From NCBI GenBank assembly GCA_934621605.1, contig CAKTUZ010000003.1, positions 74,551 through 138,550 on the forward strand: DNA of 64,000 bases, read 5' to 3'. Source of the stretch: an uncultured bacterium. Lineage in GTDB: Bacteria; Vulcanimicrobiota; Xenobia; Xenobiales; Xenobiaceae. Of the stretch, positions 33,879-42,421 are shown one piece after another (within the stretch, counting starts at the first letter, position 1; every line of letters begins with the position of its first letter). A program made the translations under genes and the position numbers. Below the pieces are notes generated by a model. The model searched no databases, had not been told where the DNA came from, and was given only the letters and a program-made list of their open reading frames with translations.

Positions 33879-34625
33879 TTATGAATTACCCAACACTGAA
33901 CCCATATTTTGAAGATATTGCGAGCTCTGAGTAGTATACATTTGCATTAAACCGTCAGTGCCACCATAAAGAGAAGTAATTCCACTTAAGCTCGAGCCAT
34001 AGCTATTTAAGTATGAACTCATCATCTGCGCGGACAGTTGCATAATTTCAGCCTGTGAGGAACTGCTGCCAGTTAAACTATTGATATAACCGCTGGTATC
34101 TGTGTTTCCGTAAGACAAAAGGTTGGAAATACTGCCAGAGCTACTACTAAAATTATAAAGTCCACCGGAAGTAATGCCGGTCAAAGCACTGCTGTAATCA
34201 GACGAAAGGCCCAGCCCCGAACTTGTAACGGAGTTGCCATTAGAATAAATAGGCAAATAGGGTGTGCTGGCCAAAGCGCTCTCTTGAGAATTTTTCTCAC
34301 CGATCTTGTTACCAATCAGACCACCGATAGCTCCACCGACCATAGTACCCACAGGTCCCAAAGCGCTACCCACCAAGCCGCCGATAGCTGCACCACCAAG
34401 GGTACCGCCTGTTTCACTGGAGAAAACTTTATTAGTGGCACTACCCGCAGCCACACCTACTCCGGCTCCGATAACGGCCCCTACAGGACCACCTACACAG
34501 AAACCACCTACTGCTCCAGCAATACCACCAGCAATTTTGCTTAACAGAGATTTTCTATTTTGACTACTCTGGGCATCACTTATCTGAGAATTGTAATTAT
34601 TGGCATAATCAGTTAGCGTATCCAT
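33879..34625 (-). CDS. Glycine-zipper protein, paralog 4
   Basis: The ATG at 34625 follows GGAGGT and gives 248 residues; 28 upstream codons are open but unsupported. A polar N-terminus (MDTLTDYANNYNSQISDAQSS) leads to RKSLLSKIAGG and the shared glycine-zipper region (about 27-105). The Ser-rich C-terminal part (SSGLGLSS, SALTGITSGGLYNFS, IMQLSAQMMSSYLNSYG, GGTDGLMQMYTTQSSQYLQNMG) matches paralog 2. It is first in transcription order, after ecfA2. Function unknown. Confidence 0.8.
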   Translation of the reverse strand: MDTLTDYANNYNSQISDAQSSQNRKSLLSKIAGGIAGAVGGFCVGGPVGAVIGAGVGVAAGSATNKVFSSETGGTLGGAAIGGLVGSALGPVGTMVGGAIGGLIGNKIGEKNSQESALASTPYLPIYSNGNSVTSSGLGLSSDYSSALTGITSGGLYNFSSSSGSISNLLSYGNTDTSGYINSLTGSSSSQAEIMQLSAQMMSSYLNSYGSSLSGITSLYGGTDGLMQMYTTQSSQYLQNMGSVLGNS

Positions 34626-34639
34626 ATTATACCTCCATA

Positions 34640-34663
34640 TTTTCGACCCCCAAGGGGCGAAAA
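34640..34663 (-). promoter_or_regulatory. Leader hairpin of the gene at 33879
   Basis: TTTTCG and CGAAAA flank a CCC/GGG core, forming a hairpin just upstream of the GGAGGT ribosome site. The shared CGAAAA leader motif of the cassette is in the right arm. No strong promoter was identified upstream, though TAATAT (about 34687) is a candidate -10. Confidence 0.45.
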
Positions 34664-34754
34664 ATCCGCTTTTGTTTACGCTTATATTATCCAACTCGAT
34701 ATATACCAAGTTAATCCCTAAAACTAAGGGTTAGTTAAAGATGGGCTAAAAGGT

Positions 34755-35624
34755 TTACAAAAGAGCCTGACAGCGAAGCTTTTCAATAAATTTCGCCGCT
34801 TCTAAAACAGATATAGGGTGTTCTTGCCTATCTAAGCCGCGCTGCAAATAAGCACAGATCTTACAAATATCCGGGCTTTCTAATTTGGCTTTACTTAAAG
34901 AATCTTCAGAATAAAGCACTTCAGCTAACGAGCCATCAGCCAACACTCTACCTCCGCCCATAGCAATCAAACGATCACAAACTTGAGCTAATTCAAAAAA
35001 ACGATGCGAAACTATTATTAAAGTAGTACCAATTGATTTTAAATTATTTAAAAGATTTAAAATTTCCCTGGCGCCTTTAGGATCAAGACCTGCAGTAGGT
35101 TCATCCAAAACCAAACAATGAGGACGCATAGCCAACACACCGGCCAAAGCAGCACGACGCTTTTCTCCTCCGGAAAGAGCAAAAGGTGAGACGTTATGAT
35201 AATCGATATGACCTAAACCGACTAAATTTATAGCTTCCTCTGTCCGCTCTTCTACTTCTTTTGCAGACAACCCCATATTCTTGGGACCAAAAGCTACATC
35301 TGCAAAAACGCTTTCTTCAAACAGTTGCTGTTCCGGAAACTGGAATAACATACCCACGGAAAAACGAACTGAAGCCAACTCCTCGCCGTCGGTTTTAGCA
35401 TTTAAAACTATTCCATTAACCGTAACTTTGCCGCCGTCACTTATAAGAAGACCGTTAAAGTGCTGAATTAAAGTTGATTTTCCGCTTCCGGTAGCCCCGA
35501 CTATTCCAATCGCCTCCCCCCGATTTATTGACAAAGAGACACCGGTCAAAGCTTTTTTGGCAAAAGGGGTGCCGGCCATATAAGTAAAGGAAACGTCTTC
35601 AAGCTTAATGATCGGTGATTCCAT
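34755..35624 (-). CDS. ecfA2: Energy-coupling factor ATPase EcfA2
   Basis: A 289-residue ABC ATPase. Walker A is GATGSGKST, the Q-loop region is LFQFPEQQLFEESV, the signature is LSGGEKRR, Walker B is CLVLDEPTAGLD, and the switch His is in IIVSHRF. FPEQQLFEESVFADVAFGPKN is typical of the EcfA subgroup. It would pair with EcfA1 (36987) and EcfT (28352) to drive vitamin uptake. It lies 11 bases downstream of the glycosyltransferase gene. Confidence 0.93.
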   Translation of the reverse strand: MESPIIKLEDVSFTYMAGTPFAKKALTGVSLSINRGEAIGIVGATGSGKSTLIQHFNGLLISDGGKVTVNGIVLNAKTDGEELASVRFSVGMLFQFPEQQLFEESVFADVAFGPKNMGLSAKEVEERTEEAINLVGLGHIDYHNVSPFALSGGEKRRAALAGVLAMRPHCLVLDEPTAGLDPKGAREILNLLNNLKSIGTTLIIVSHRFFELAQVCDRLIAMGGGRVLADGSLAEVLYSEDSLSKAKLESPDICKICAYLQRGLDRQEHPISVLEAAKFIEKLRCQALL

Positions 35625-35635
35625 AGGTTTCGATT

Positions 35636-36832
35636 CTAAATTCCGGCCAAAGCCCGTTTTTTACGCTGGCGCTGATATTCTTCAATAATACCTTCATAAA
35701 CTATCCAAGTAGTATCAGCCGTACGCCGCCAAGAAAGATGCTGAGCCCGTTCTAAACCGCGAGTACGCATTTGCATGCGCAAATTTTCATCATTCATAAC
35801 CATATGAATAGACTTGCTGATTTCTTCAGGCTTGTTAGGATCAAAGGTTATCGCAGCATTACCGGCCACTTCTGGCAAACTGGCAGTATTAGAACAAACG
35901 ACTGGTGTTCCCACAGCCATCGCCTCCAAAATAGGCAAGCCGAAACCTTCCACCAAAGATGGAAAGGCCATCAAACTGGCCGCAGCGTAAAGCATAGGCA
36001 ACTCTTCCCTGTCAACATATCCTAACCAATATATCTGTTGTTGAGGATATTTAGTAGAGAAGTAATCGCGTTCTTCCTCTGAATACGGGCCAGCAAAAAC
36101 AAACGGCCAATTGCAACGCGGAGCAGTCGCTTGCAACAGAGCCTCCACATTTTTATTGCCCATAAGAGCACCTACATGCAAAATAAAGCGAGGCGGCAAC
36201 TTCCTTTGCAATCGATATTCATCTACCTGACTTACATAAGGAAGCACATACCTATCTGAAATGCCCAACAGAATTGTTTTAGTGATGGGCAACTTGCCCT
36301 TTACACAATAGTGTAAAGAGTGTTCTGTAAATTGTGAGTCGGTCAGAATAGCATCACAGTGGGTATAATTTTGGACATAATCACGATAGATAAATTTTAG
36401 CAAATTCATCTTGATAAAATTACAGTCGAAAAACAAATCACTGTGAGTTACCGACATTAAATTATGTACAGTTAATACCCTGGGTACACCTATATCGCTC
36501 CAAGGAAAACCAAAGCGCAAATCTTGAGGGTCGGTAAAATGGAGCAAATCTGCCTTCCTGGCAATTTCGGCATAGACAGCCTGGTTATCTAATCCGTCAC
36601 GTTTAAAACCGAAGTATTTAAAAATAGGCAAACTACTACCCTTAGGTACTCTGACTATTTCGCAAGAATTGAGAATACCCTGATCTAGACTGATGGGTTC
36701 CTCCGGCCAAGCCATAAGAAGCACCTCACGACGACGCTTCAAATACTGCTCCAGCAACTCTCTAATATAAGTGCCTGTGCCTCTATATTTAGTTCCCACT
36801 TGTAGTGGTCTTACATCTAACGCAATGCGCAT
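35636..36832 (-). CDS. GT4-family glycosyltransferase
   Basis: A 398-residue cytosolic GT-B protein with N-terminal MRIALDVRPLQVGTKYRGTGTYIRELL. The donor-binding half contains FILHVGALMGNKNVEALL, SLVEGFGLPILEAMAVGTPVVCSN (E-x7-E) and VAGNAAITFDP. Such enzymes add sugars to glycans or lipids from nucleotide sugars; donor and acceptor are unknown. It separates ecfA1 from ecfA2, which are normally adjacent, and runs into ecfA2 after 11 bases. Confidence 0.9.
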   Translation of the reverse strand: MRIALDVRPLQVGTKYRGTGTYIRELLEQYLKRRREVLLMAWPEEPISLDQGILNSCEIVRVPKGSSLPIFKYFGFKRDGLDNQAVYAEIARKADLLHFTDPQDLRFGFPWSDIGVPRVLTVHNLMSVTHSDLFFDCNFIKMNLLKFIYRDYVQNYTHCDAILTDSQFTEHSLHYCVKGKLPITKTILLGISDRYVLPYVSQVDEYRLQRKLPPRFILHVGALMGNKNVEALLQATAPRCNWPFVFAGPYSEEERDYFSTKYPQQQIYWLGYVDREELPMLYAAASLMAFPSLVEGFGLPILEAMAVGTPVVCSNTASLPEVAGNAAITFDPNKPEEISKSIHMVMNDENLRMQMRTRGLERAQHLSWRRTADTTWIVYEGIIEEYQRQRKKRALAGI

Positions 36833-36942
36833 ACAATTTTAACCTTTACCCAAAAACAAAAGACGCAAAATAAATTATAAAAGACCAAATTATCTATAAA
36901 AAGTGCGACTATGTTTTTCTGCGCTGCAATTTATACTCCTAG

Positions 36943-36985
36943 CAAAAAAAGCGTCACTCCAATAACCCCCTTTATTCGATACGCT
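36943..36985 (-). terminator. Intrinsic terminator after ecfA1
   Basis: On the minus strand AGCGT/ACGCT and an inner AATAA/TTATT pair, then a run of seven U follows. It lies directly after the ecfA1 stop, so ecfA1 is isolated from the glycosyltransferase and ecfA2. Confidence 0.65.
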
Positions 36986-36986
36986 A

Positions 36987-37874
36987 CTATTTTTTCAATC
37001 GATCAGCTATATTCAATCGATCGGCAATATTTTCTGCAGTTTCTTTCCAAGAAAAACTCATAGGTAAGTTATATCCCAAATCATTCAGAGAGTTGATCAA
37101 TTTAACCAGCGGCGGCATTTCTAAAGAAAGTTCCTCAATAATTTCACGTGCCTTAAAAAGTTCTTCGGGAGTTCCATTAAAAAACAAAGAACCGTTTTTG
37201 ATAGCTATAACTCGCTGACTGCAAAGAACTTCTTCCATATGGTGGGTAATATAAATAACGGCCATTCCTAAAGAATTGCGCAAAATATCGATAGCTTCAA
37301 GTACACTGCGCCTACCTGCAGGATCGAGCATAGCTGTGGGCTCATCCATAATAATATAATGCGGGTGCATAACTAAAACACTAGCAATAGCCACCCTTTG
37401 CGTCTGACCACCAGAAAGATAATGGGGTTCAGCGTTGCGCACTTTTTCCAAGTTTAAAATATTTAAAGCCCAGTCTATGCGTTCTTTAATTTCCGCTGCA
37501 GGTATACCCAAATTTTCCGGTCCAAAAGCTAATTCGTCCTCAATGGTAGAGGCAACAAGTTGACGAGTAGGATCCTGAAATACCATACCGACTAAGCGGC
37601 GCACCTCATAAACTTCCGCTTCACTAGTCGTAGAAAAACCATCTACACTAACCGAACCAGAAGAAGGCACAACAAGTCCATTGATAAGCTTGCCCAAAGT
37701 AGTTTTACCGGAACCATTTGCTCCAAGAAGACATACAAATTCTCCCGGATTTATTGTAAGACTGACGCCTTTAATGATTTGCTCATCAAGTCCGGACGAG
37801 GACAAATTATTTTCATTGCTGCCAACATTTTTTACCTTTGGGTAAGAAAAATGGACATTATTCAGTTCTATCAT
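36987..37874 (-). CDS. ecfA1: Energy-coupling factor ATPase EcfA1
   Basis: From the ATG at 37874 the protein has 295 residues and starts MIELNNVHFSYPK; the longer open frame reads through the rplQ terminator. Walker A is LLGANGSGKTT, Q-loop FQDPTRQLVASTIEDELAFGPEN, signature LSGGQTQR, Walker B YIIMDEPTAMLD. A Ser/Asn insertion (NNLSSSGLDEQ) lies near residue 20. It is an EcfA partner of EcfA2. A terminator lies only 30 bases upstream of the start. Confidence 0.93.
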   Translation of the reverse strand: MIELNNVHFSYPKVKNVGSNENNLSSSGLDEQIIKGVSLTINPGEFVCLLGANGSGKTTLGKLINGLVVPSSGSVSVDGFSTTSEAEVYEVRRLVGMVFQDPTRQLVASTIEDELAFGPENLGIPAAEIKERIDWALNILNLEKVRNAEPHYLSGGQTQRVAIASVLVMHPHYIIMDEPTAMLDPAGRRSVLEAIDILRNSLGMAVIYITHHMEEVLCSQRVIAIKNGSLFFNGTPEELFKAREIIEELSLEMPPLVKLINSLNDLGYNLPMSFSWKETAENIADRLNIADRLKK

Positions 37875-37904
37875 AGTGTCGTTTATTTTTCCTGAATTTA
37901 AGGA

Positions 37905-37941
37905 TAAAAAAAACGCCCCAACTCTGCAGCAGAGAAGGGGC
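37905..37941 (-). terminator. Intrinsic terminator after rplQ
   Basis: GCCCC/GGGGC and an inner CTCTG/CAGAG, separated by a TT/TT internal loop, form a long hairpin. Eight or more U follow on the minus strand. It closes the ribosomal superoperon. Confidence 0.88.
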
Positions 37942-37959
37942 TTCTGTGTCAGCTGAAAA

Positions 37960-38352
37960 TTAGCGAACCAACTCGATAACGGCCATGGGAGCGCCGTCAC
38001 CTTTGCGGAAACCGTTGTGAATCACGCGAGTGTAACCGCCACACTTGTTCTCACCATGTCTGTCGGAGAAACGCACAGCCAAGTTTTCAAAAAGATCCTG
38101 AGCAACAGCACGATCGCTGATCTGACGGAAAACACGACGCTTATAAGCCAAAGCCTCACTGGCATCACTGGCATTCTTAGCTTTGCGAGCCCAAGAGATG
38201 AGCTCATCGGTAAAGCGAGCAACTTCTCTGGCACGAGTGATCGTAGTGGTGATCTGCTCATGTCTCAACAAAGAAGTGGCCAAGTTTCTAAGCATAGCAA
38301 AACGGTGACCAGTCTGACGTCCTAAAGTCCGACTGCGAACTTTATGCCTCAT
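37960..38352 (-). CDS. rplQ: 50S ribosomal protein L17
   Basis: 130 residues with the L17 start MRHKVRSRTLGRQTGHRFAM and the KRRVFRQISDRAVAQDLF and GGYTRVIHNGFRKGDGAPMAVIELV segments. It lies near the peptide exit tunnel. It follows rpoA by 84 bases, the usual bacterial order, and is closed by a strong terminator. Confidence 0.97.
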   Translation of the reverse strand: MRHKVRSRTLGRQTGHRFAMLRNLATSLLRHEQITTTITRAREVARFTDELISWARKAKNASDASEALAYKRRVFRQISDRAVAQDLFENLAVRFSDRHGENKCGGYTRVIHNGFRKGDGAPMAVIELVR

Positions 38353-38436
38353 TGGAATATACTCCTAAATACCAAACAAAAAATTCTTAATAATCAGATT
38401 CACTGAGCTTAATTTAAGCCGGAGAATCACGAACTC

Positions 38437-39402
38437 TTAATTGAGCCCTTCGGGAGTGCTCGGACGCAGCGACAAGCCACGCTCACTAAGCTTACCCTCA
38501 ATTTCATCCAGAGACTTCTGTCCGAAGTTTTTCAACTTCATAAGCTGAGTCTCACTGTAATTGAGAAGATCGCTCAGATAAATAATGCCGGCTCTCTTAA
38601 GGCAATTGAGAGAACGAACGGACAGTTCAAGATCTTCGATGCAAGTGCCATCTTTTCCGGCAGGAGACTGTTCTTGCTCTACGACGCCCTCAGCTTGAGC
38701 CTGCAAGCGCGTAAAGAGATCGAGCCTCTCCTGCAACATAACAGCAGCATTGGCCACAGCTTCACAAGGCTTAATACTACCATCAGTCTCAACATCTAAG
38801 ACTAACCGATCATAATCGGTTCTCTGTCCGACACGAGTATCCTGAACTTCATAATTGACTCTAACTACAGGACTGAAGATGGAGTCAATAGGAATAGTAC
38901 CTATACTCTGCTGTTCCTGACGGAATTGCTTCTCGGCGGGAACATAACCGGTGCCTAAAGACGCAGACATATCCATAACCAAACGCGATTTCTCGTCGGT
39001 CAATGTAGCTATCTTGAGCTCAGGATTGAGAATTTCTACTTCCGGATCGACTACAATGTCGGCGGCAGTAACTTCGCCCACACCCGAAGCCTCGATACGA
39101 AGAGCTTTTTCTTCTCCGCCTATTATACGTAAACGAAGTTTCTTGAGGTTGAGAATAATCTCAGTAGTATCTTCTTTTACACCGGGAATTGTAGAGAACT
39201 CGTGAAGCACCCCTTCGATGTGAATATGAGTGACAGCAGCACCCATCAGCGAAGAAAGCAAGACGCGGCGGAGAGAGTTCCCCAACGTGATACCATAACC
39301 ACGTTCTAAGGGTTCCACAATAAAGCGGTTCTCACCAATCTGGCGAACTTCCGCTCTAGGATTGCGCTCATCTACGGCATCCATCATGTTTGTGTCCAGC
39401 AT
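38437..39402 (-). CDS. rpoA: RNA polymerase alpha subunit
   Basis: The ATG at 39402 follows GAGGTG and gives 321 residues; a TTG 18 bases further upstream has no site. The N-terminal dimerisation domain has EPLERGYGITLGNSLRRVLLSSLMGAAVT. The C-terminal DNA/activator-binding domain has LELSVRSLNCLKRAGI and LKNFGQKSLDEIEGKL. The linker is Gln/Glu-rich (QAEGVVEQEQSPAGK). It lies between rpsD and rplQ. Confidence 0.97.
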   Translation of the reverse strand: MLDTNMMDAVDERNPRAEVRQIGENRFIVEPLERGYGITLGNSLRRVLLSSLMGAAVTHIHIEGVLHEFSTIPGVKEDTTEIILNLKKLRLRIIGGEEKALRIEASGVGEVTAADIVVDPEVEILNPELKIATLTDEKSRLVMDMSASLGTGYVPAEKQFRQEQQSIGTIPIDSIFSPVVRVNYEVQDTRVGQRTDYDRLVLDVETDGSIKPCEAVANAAVMLQERLDLFTRLQAQAEGVVEQEQSPAGKDGTCIEDLELSVRSLNCLKRAGIIYLSDLLNYSETQLMKLKNFGQKSLDEIEGKLSERGLSLRPSTPEGLN

Positions 39403-39705
39403 CAATACACCTCGAATCAAGCTGCTCTATTCTGTAGTACGTGAACGTACCCCCACCTATATAACAAAGGAGGGAGCTTCCTGCTTCCGCGAGACCAGCA
39501 CTATAGCTCCGAGGAGCTATAACAACTTACACTCTCTCCACAGGCGTAGATTCCCGTGCGACCCACGGTATTATCACGAAGCAACCTTGCCACGCCCACT
39601 TTAGTCCCCTACTCAAGAAGTGGATGACTCACAGCGGGACTAGGTCAAAGAGTGCCTTTCCCCAGCTAAGCCGCCAGAGAAAATGCACCCTCGAAGCGAT
39701 TGCTA
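39403..39705 (-). other. Structured rpsD-rpoA intergenic leader
   Basis: A 303-base gap with no gene. It holds a perfect hairpin, TATAGCTCC/GGAGCTATA (39502-39521), and a smaller one, TACGT/ACGTA (39438-39449). The remainder is GC-moderate sequence rich in short self-complementary runs. S4 and other r-proteins regulate such operons through leader structure in model bacteria; a role here is inference. Confidence 0.5.
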
Positions 39706-40341
39706 CTAACCCATACGGTTGTAGAACTCGACGATAACGTTCTCTTTGATTTCGAAGGGAACATCGGCTCTGGTAGGCAAAGCAACAACTTTACCGAGAG
39801 CTTTGGCGCCATCTAATTCCAACCAAGCGGGTACCTTACGAACTCGAGCAGAAGCGATAGACTGCTGGTTAAATTCCTTGTTGGCAATCTTTTCACGAAG
39901 TTCGATAACCATTCCGGGTTTTACTAAGAATGAGGGGATATCCACCTTGCGACCATTTACGGTAATGTTGCCGTGAGCAACCAACTGACGGGCAGCAGGG
40001 CGAGAAGTGGTAAATCCAAGGCGATAGACGACACTGTCAAGGCGGCGTTCCAAGATGCACAAGAAATTATCACCAGTGATACCTTCTTGCCTGGAAGCCT
40101 TGGAGAAATAGTTTCTGAATACGCGCTCGGTCACGCCATAAATACGACGCAACTTCTGCTTTTCACGCAACTGGATGCTGAACCCAGTAGCGCGACGACG
40201 AACGTTAGAACCATGCTGTCCCGGAGGGAAAGGGCGACGTTCAAACGCGCAATGAGGAGTAAGGCATCTCTCCCCTTTTAAGAACAGCTTAGTCTGTTCA
40301 CGCCGGCACAACTTACAAACCGGCCCGGTATACCTGGACAC
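39706..40341 (-). CDS. rpsD: 30S ribosomal protein S4 (zinc type)
   Basis: A GTG at 40341 with GGAGGAA 6 bases upstream gives 211 residues starting MSRYTGPVCKLCRRE; the TTG five codons upstream lies in the ribosome site. CKLC and CLTPHC supply four cysteines, as in zinc-binding S4. S4 signature FLCILERRLDSVVYRLGFTTSRPAARQLVAHGNITVNGRKVD is present. S4 starts 16S assembly and can be a translational repressor. Confidence 0.96.
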   Translation of the reverse strand: MSRYTGPVCKLCRREQTKLFLKGERCLTPHCAFERRPFPPGQHGSNVRRRATGFSIQLREKQKLRRIYGVTERVFRNYFSKASRQEGITGDNFLCILERRLDSVVYRLGFTTSRPAARQLVAHGNITVNGRKVDIPSFLVKPGMVIELREKIANKEFNQQSIASARVRKVPAWLELDGAKALGKVVALPTRADVPFEIKENVIVEFYNRMG

Positions 40342-40415
40342 GAATATTTCCTCCAAAAATAGGAGCGACTATAAAACCCTTGCGTTTATAATCGCACAAT
40401 CTTCTATGAAAAATA

Positions 40416-40814
40416 CTATACTCTGCGACGTTTCGGGGGACGGCAACCATTATGCGGGATGGGAGTAACATCGCGCATAAGGGTGATCTCTAAACCGGCG
40501 GACTGAAGAGCACGAATAGCAGCTTCACGACCCTGACCGGGACCCTTCACATGAACCTTAATGGAACGCATACCATGCTCGATAGCAATCTGAGCGGCTT
40601 TATCGGCAGCAACGCTGGCGGCGAAAGGAGTACTCTTACGAGAGCCCTTAAAACCGTGAGCGCCGGCAGTAGACCAAGACAATGCGTTTCCGGCTGGATC
40701 GGTGATGGTGACGATGGTGTTATTGAACGTGGACTGGATGTGGGCGATACCACTGGGCACGTTCTTCAGAACTTTTCTACCGCGACCACGAACGCGGCTC
40801 TGTTTTTTAGCCAT
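40416..40814 (-). CDS. rpsK: 30S ribosomal protein S11
   Basis: 132 residues: basic N-terminus, then [45 protein letters not shown] and the C-terminal [22 protein letters not shown]. It lines the mRNA exit platform. It is 11 bases downstream of rpsM and 74 bases upstream of rpsD, in standard order. Confidence 0.97.
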   Translation of the reverse strand: MAKKQSRVRGRGRKVLKNVPSGIAHIQSTFNNTIVTITDPAGNALSWSTAGAHGFKGSRKSTPFAASVAADKAAQIAIEHGMRSIKVHVKGPGQGREAAIRALQSAGLEITLMRDVTPIPHNGCRPPKRRRV

Positions 40815-40825
40815 GTTCTAATACC

Positions 40826-41197
40826 CTACGCTTTCTTGCTGCGACCAACGGTGCGCTTAGGCCCTTTACGGGTGCGAGCATTAGTCTTAGTACGCTGACC
40901 GCGTACAGGCAGACTACGACGATGACGGACACCGCGATAGCAACCGATATCCATGAGTCGTTTAATATTCTGGGTAATCTCGCGGCGAAGGTCACCCTCC
41001 ACCTTGTGTTTATGTTCGATAATTTCACGAAGACGAGTAACTACTTCTTCGGAGACGTCACGAACGCGCATAAGCGGGTCGATACCCACTTCTTCAATAA
41101 TTTGACTGGCTGTGGTGCGTCCTATACCAAAAATATATGTAAGAGCAATTCCGATACCCTTATCTCTTGGCAAATCGACGCCGGCGATTCTGGCCAC
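40826..41197 (-). CDS. rpsM: 30S ribosomal protein S13
   Basis: A GTG start with GGAGGAA upstream gives 123 residues. [26 protein letters not shown] and [34 protein letters not shown] are diagnostic. S13 contacts the 50S subunit and tRNA. It is preceded by rpmJ (13 bases). Confidence 0.97.
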   Translation of the reverse strand: MARIAGVDLPRDKGIGIALTYIFGIGRTTASQIIEEVGIDPLMRVRDVSEEVVTRLREIIEHKHKVEGDLRREITQNIKRLMDIGCYRGVRHRRSLPVRGQRTKTNARTRKGPKRTVGRSKKA

Positions 41198-41210
41198 GAA
41201 TCGATTCCTC

Positions 41211-41324
41211 CTATCCCTGGACCTGCTTGTGTTTAGGGTTGGTGCAGATTATCCTAACCCGTCCTTTGCGCGTAATAACGCGGCATTTCTCACAACGTAC
41301 GCGCACAGAAGGCTTTACCTTCAT
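41211..41324 (-). CDS. rpmJ: 50S ribosomal protein L36 (zinc type)
   Basis: Minus-strand ATG at 41324, 37 codons: [18 protein letters not shown], then [21 protein letters not shown], a later Cys and His give the zinc-binding set of the C+ form. GGAAC-like sequence precedes the start. It is the smallest gene of the superoperon, directly before rpsM. Confidence 0.95.
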   Translation of the reverse strand: MKVKPSVRVRCEKCRVITRKGRVRIICTNPKHKQVQG

Positions 41325-41570
41325 AACTCGTTCCTCCAGATATCTCATTGGTGAGGCCACTAAGAAGAACTACTAACCTAGCAAGCCGACCTTAAGATTA
41401 TCAATACTGATCTTGCGATCATTAGTTAAAAATATAAACCCTTAAAAAACAACGTCGCATCCTTCCCGCCTGAAACGGAGGCATACCCTAGCAGCCTTAG
41501 ACTCCTAGCTACAGAGCCATTATAAAAAGGGTCGGAACAATGCTTTGGTATTTTACTACAAGAGTTCAGA
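41325..41570 (-). other. Intergenic map-rpmJ region without infA
   Basis: About 246 bases where infA (IF-1, about 72 codons) is commonly found. No open frame of that length exists on the minus strand. GCCTCCGTTTCAGGC (about 41466-41482) can form a small hairpin. Nothing else supported. Confidence 0.5.
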
Positions 41571-42338
41571 CTAGTCAATACCATCAGTTAAGATCTTAGC
41601 GTCTCCAGAAGTAATAGCCACCGTATGTTCAAAATGAGCCGAGGGCTTACGATCTCCGGTAACATAAGTCCAACCATCATCCAACTGGAAGACTTTATAA
41701 GTACCCAAGTTGATCATAGGCTCAATGGCTATAACCATCCCCTCTTTTAACTGCGGCCCTTTAAGACGAGTATCGTAGTTAGGTACTTGCGGCGGCTCAT
41801 GCATCTGGCGACCTACTCCATGGCCGACTAAAATACGAACAACACCGAAACCGTTCTTTTCAGCATGTTGTTGTACAGCAACACCTATATCACGAATAAA
41901 ATTACCGGGTCTAGCCTGAGCGATTCCCAAGTAGAGACACTCTTTAGTGACATCAACCAAGCGCCGAATGTCTGCAGAAACTTCTCCCACAATATGGGTT
42001 CTAGCAGAGTCGGACACCCAACCTTTCAAAGTAACGCCACAATCAATAGAGACAATATCGCCCTCTCTAATAACTCTAGGACCGGGTATACCGTGAACAA
42101 CCTCATCATTAACAGAAATGCAGCAAGTACCAGGGAAGCCTCCGTATCCAAGAAAAGTGGGTACTCCCCCATGGCTGCGAATAAAATCCTCGGCCAACTT
42201 ATCCAACTCTTTGGTGGTAATACCGGGCTTACAATTAGCAGCTAACATATCGTGGCAAGCGCTTAAAACGTTGCCAGAAGCTTTCATAAGCTCGATTTCA
42301 TGCGGAGTTTTTATTTTTACTTTTTCATAAATACGCAT
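41571..42338 (-). CDS. map: Type I methionine aminopeptidase
   Basis: 255 residues with AGGGAG upstream. MetAP motifs: VNDEVVHGIPGPRVIREGDIVSIDCGVTLKGWVSDSARTHIVG (two Asp ligands), LVGHGVGRQMHEPPQVPNY (His) and GMVIAIEPMINLG (Glu). It removes N-terminal Met from nascent proteins. It follows adk by about 83 bases. Confidence 0.96.
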   Translation of the reverse strand: MRIYEKVKIKTPHEIELMKASGNVLSACHDMLAANCKPGITTKELDKLAEDFIRSHGGVPTFLGYGGFPGTCCISVNDEVVHGIPGPRVIREGDIVSIDCGVTLKGWVSDSARTHIVGEVSADIRRLVDVTKECLYLGIAQARPGNFIRDIGVAVQQHAEKNGFGVVRILVGHGVGRQMHEPPQVPNYDTRLKGPQLKEGMVIAIEPMINLGTYKVFQLDDGWTYVTGDRKPSAHFEHTVAITSGDAKILTDGID

Positions 42339-42421
42339 ATTCAGACTCCCTAAAGTTGCTCACCGCCCCCAAAGAGAGCTGCGGCAAGCAACCGGTAACA
42401 AAAAAAAGAGAGATAAACAGA

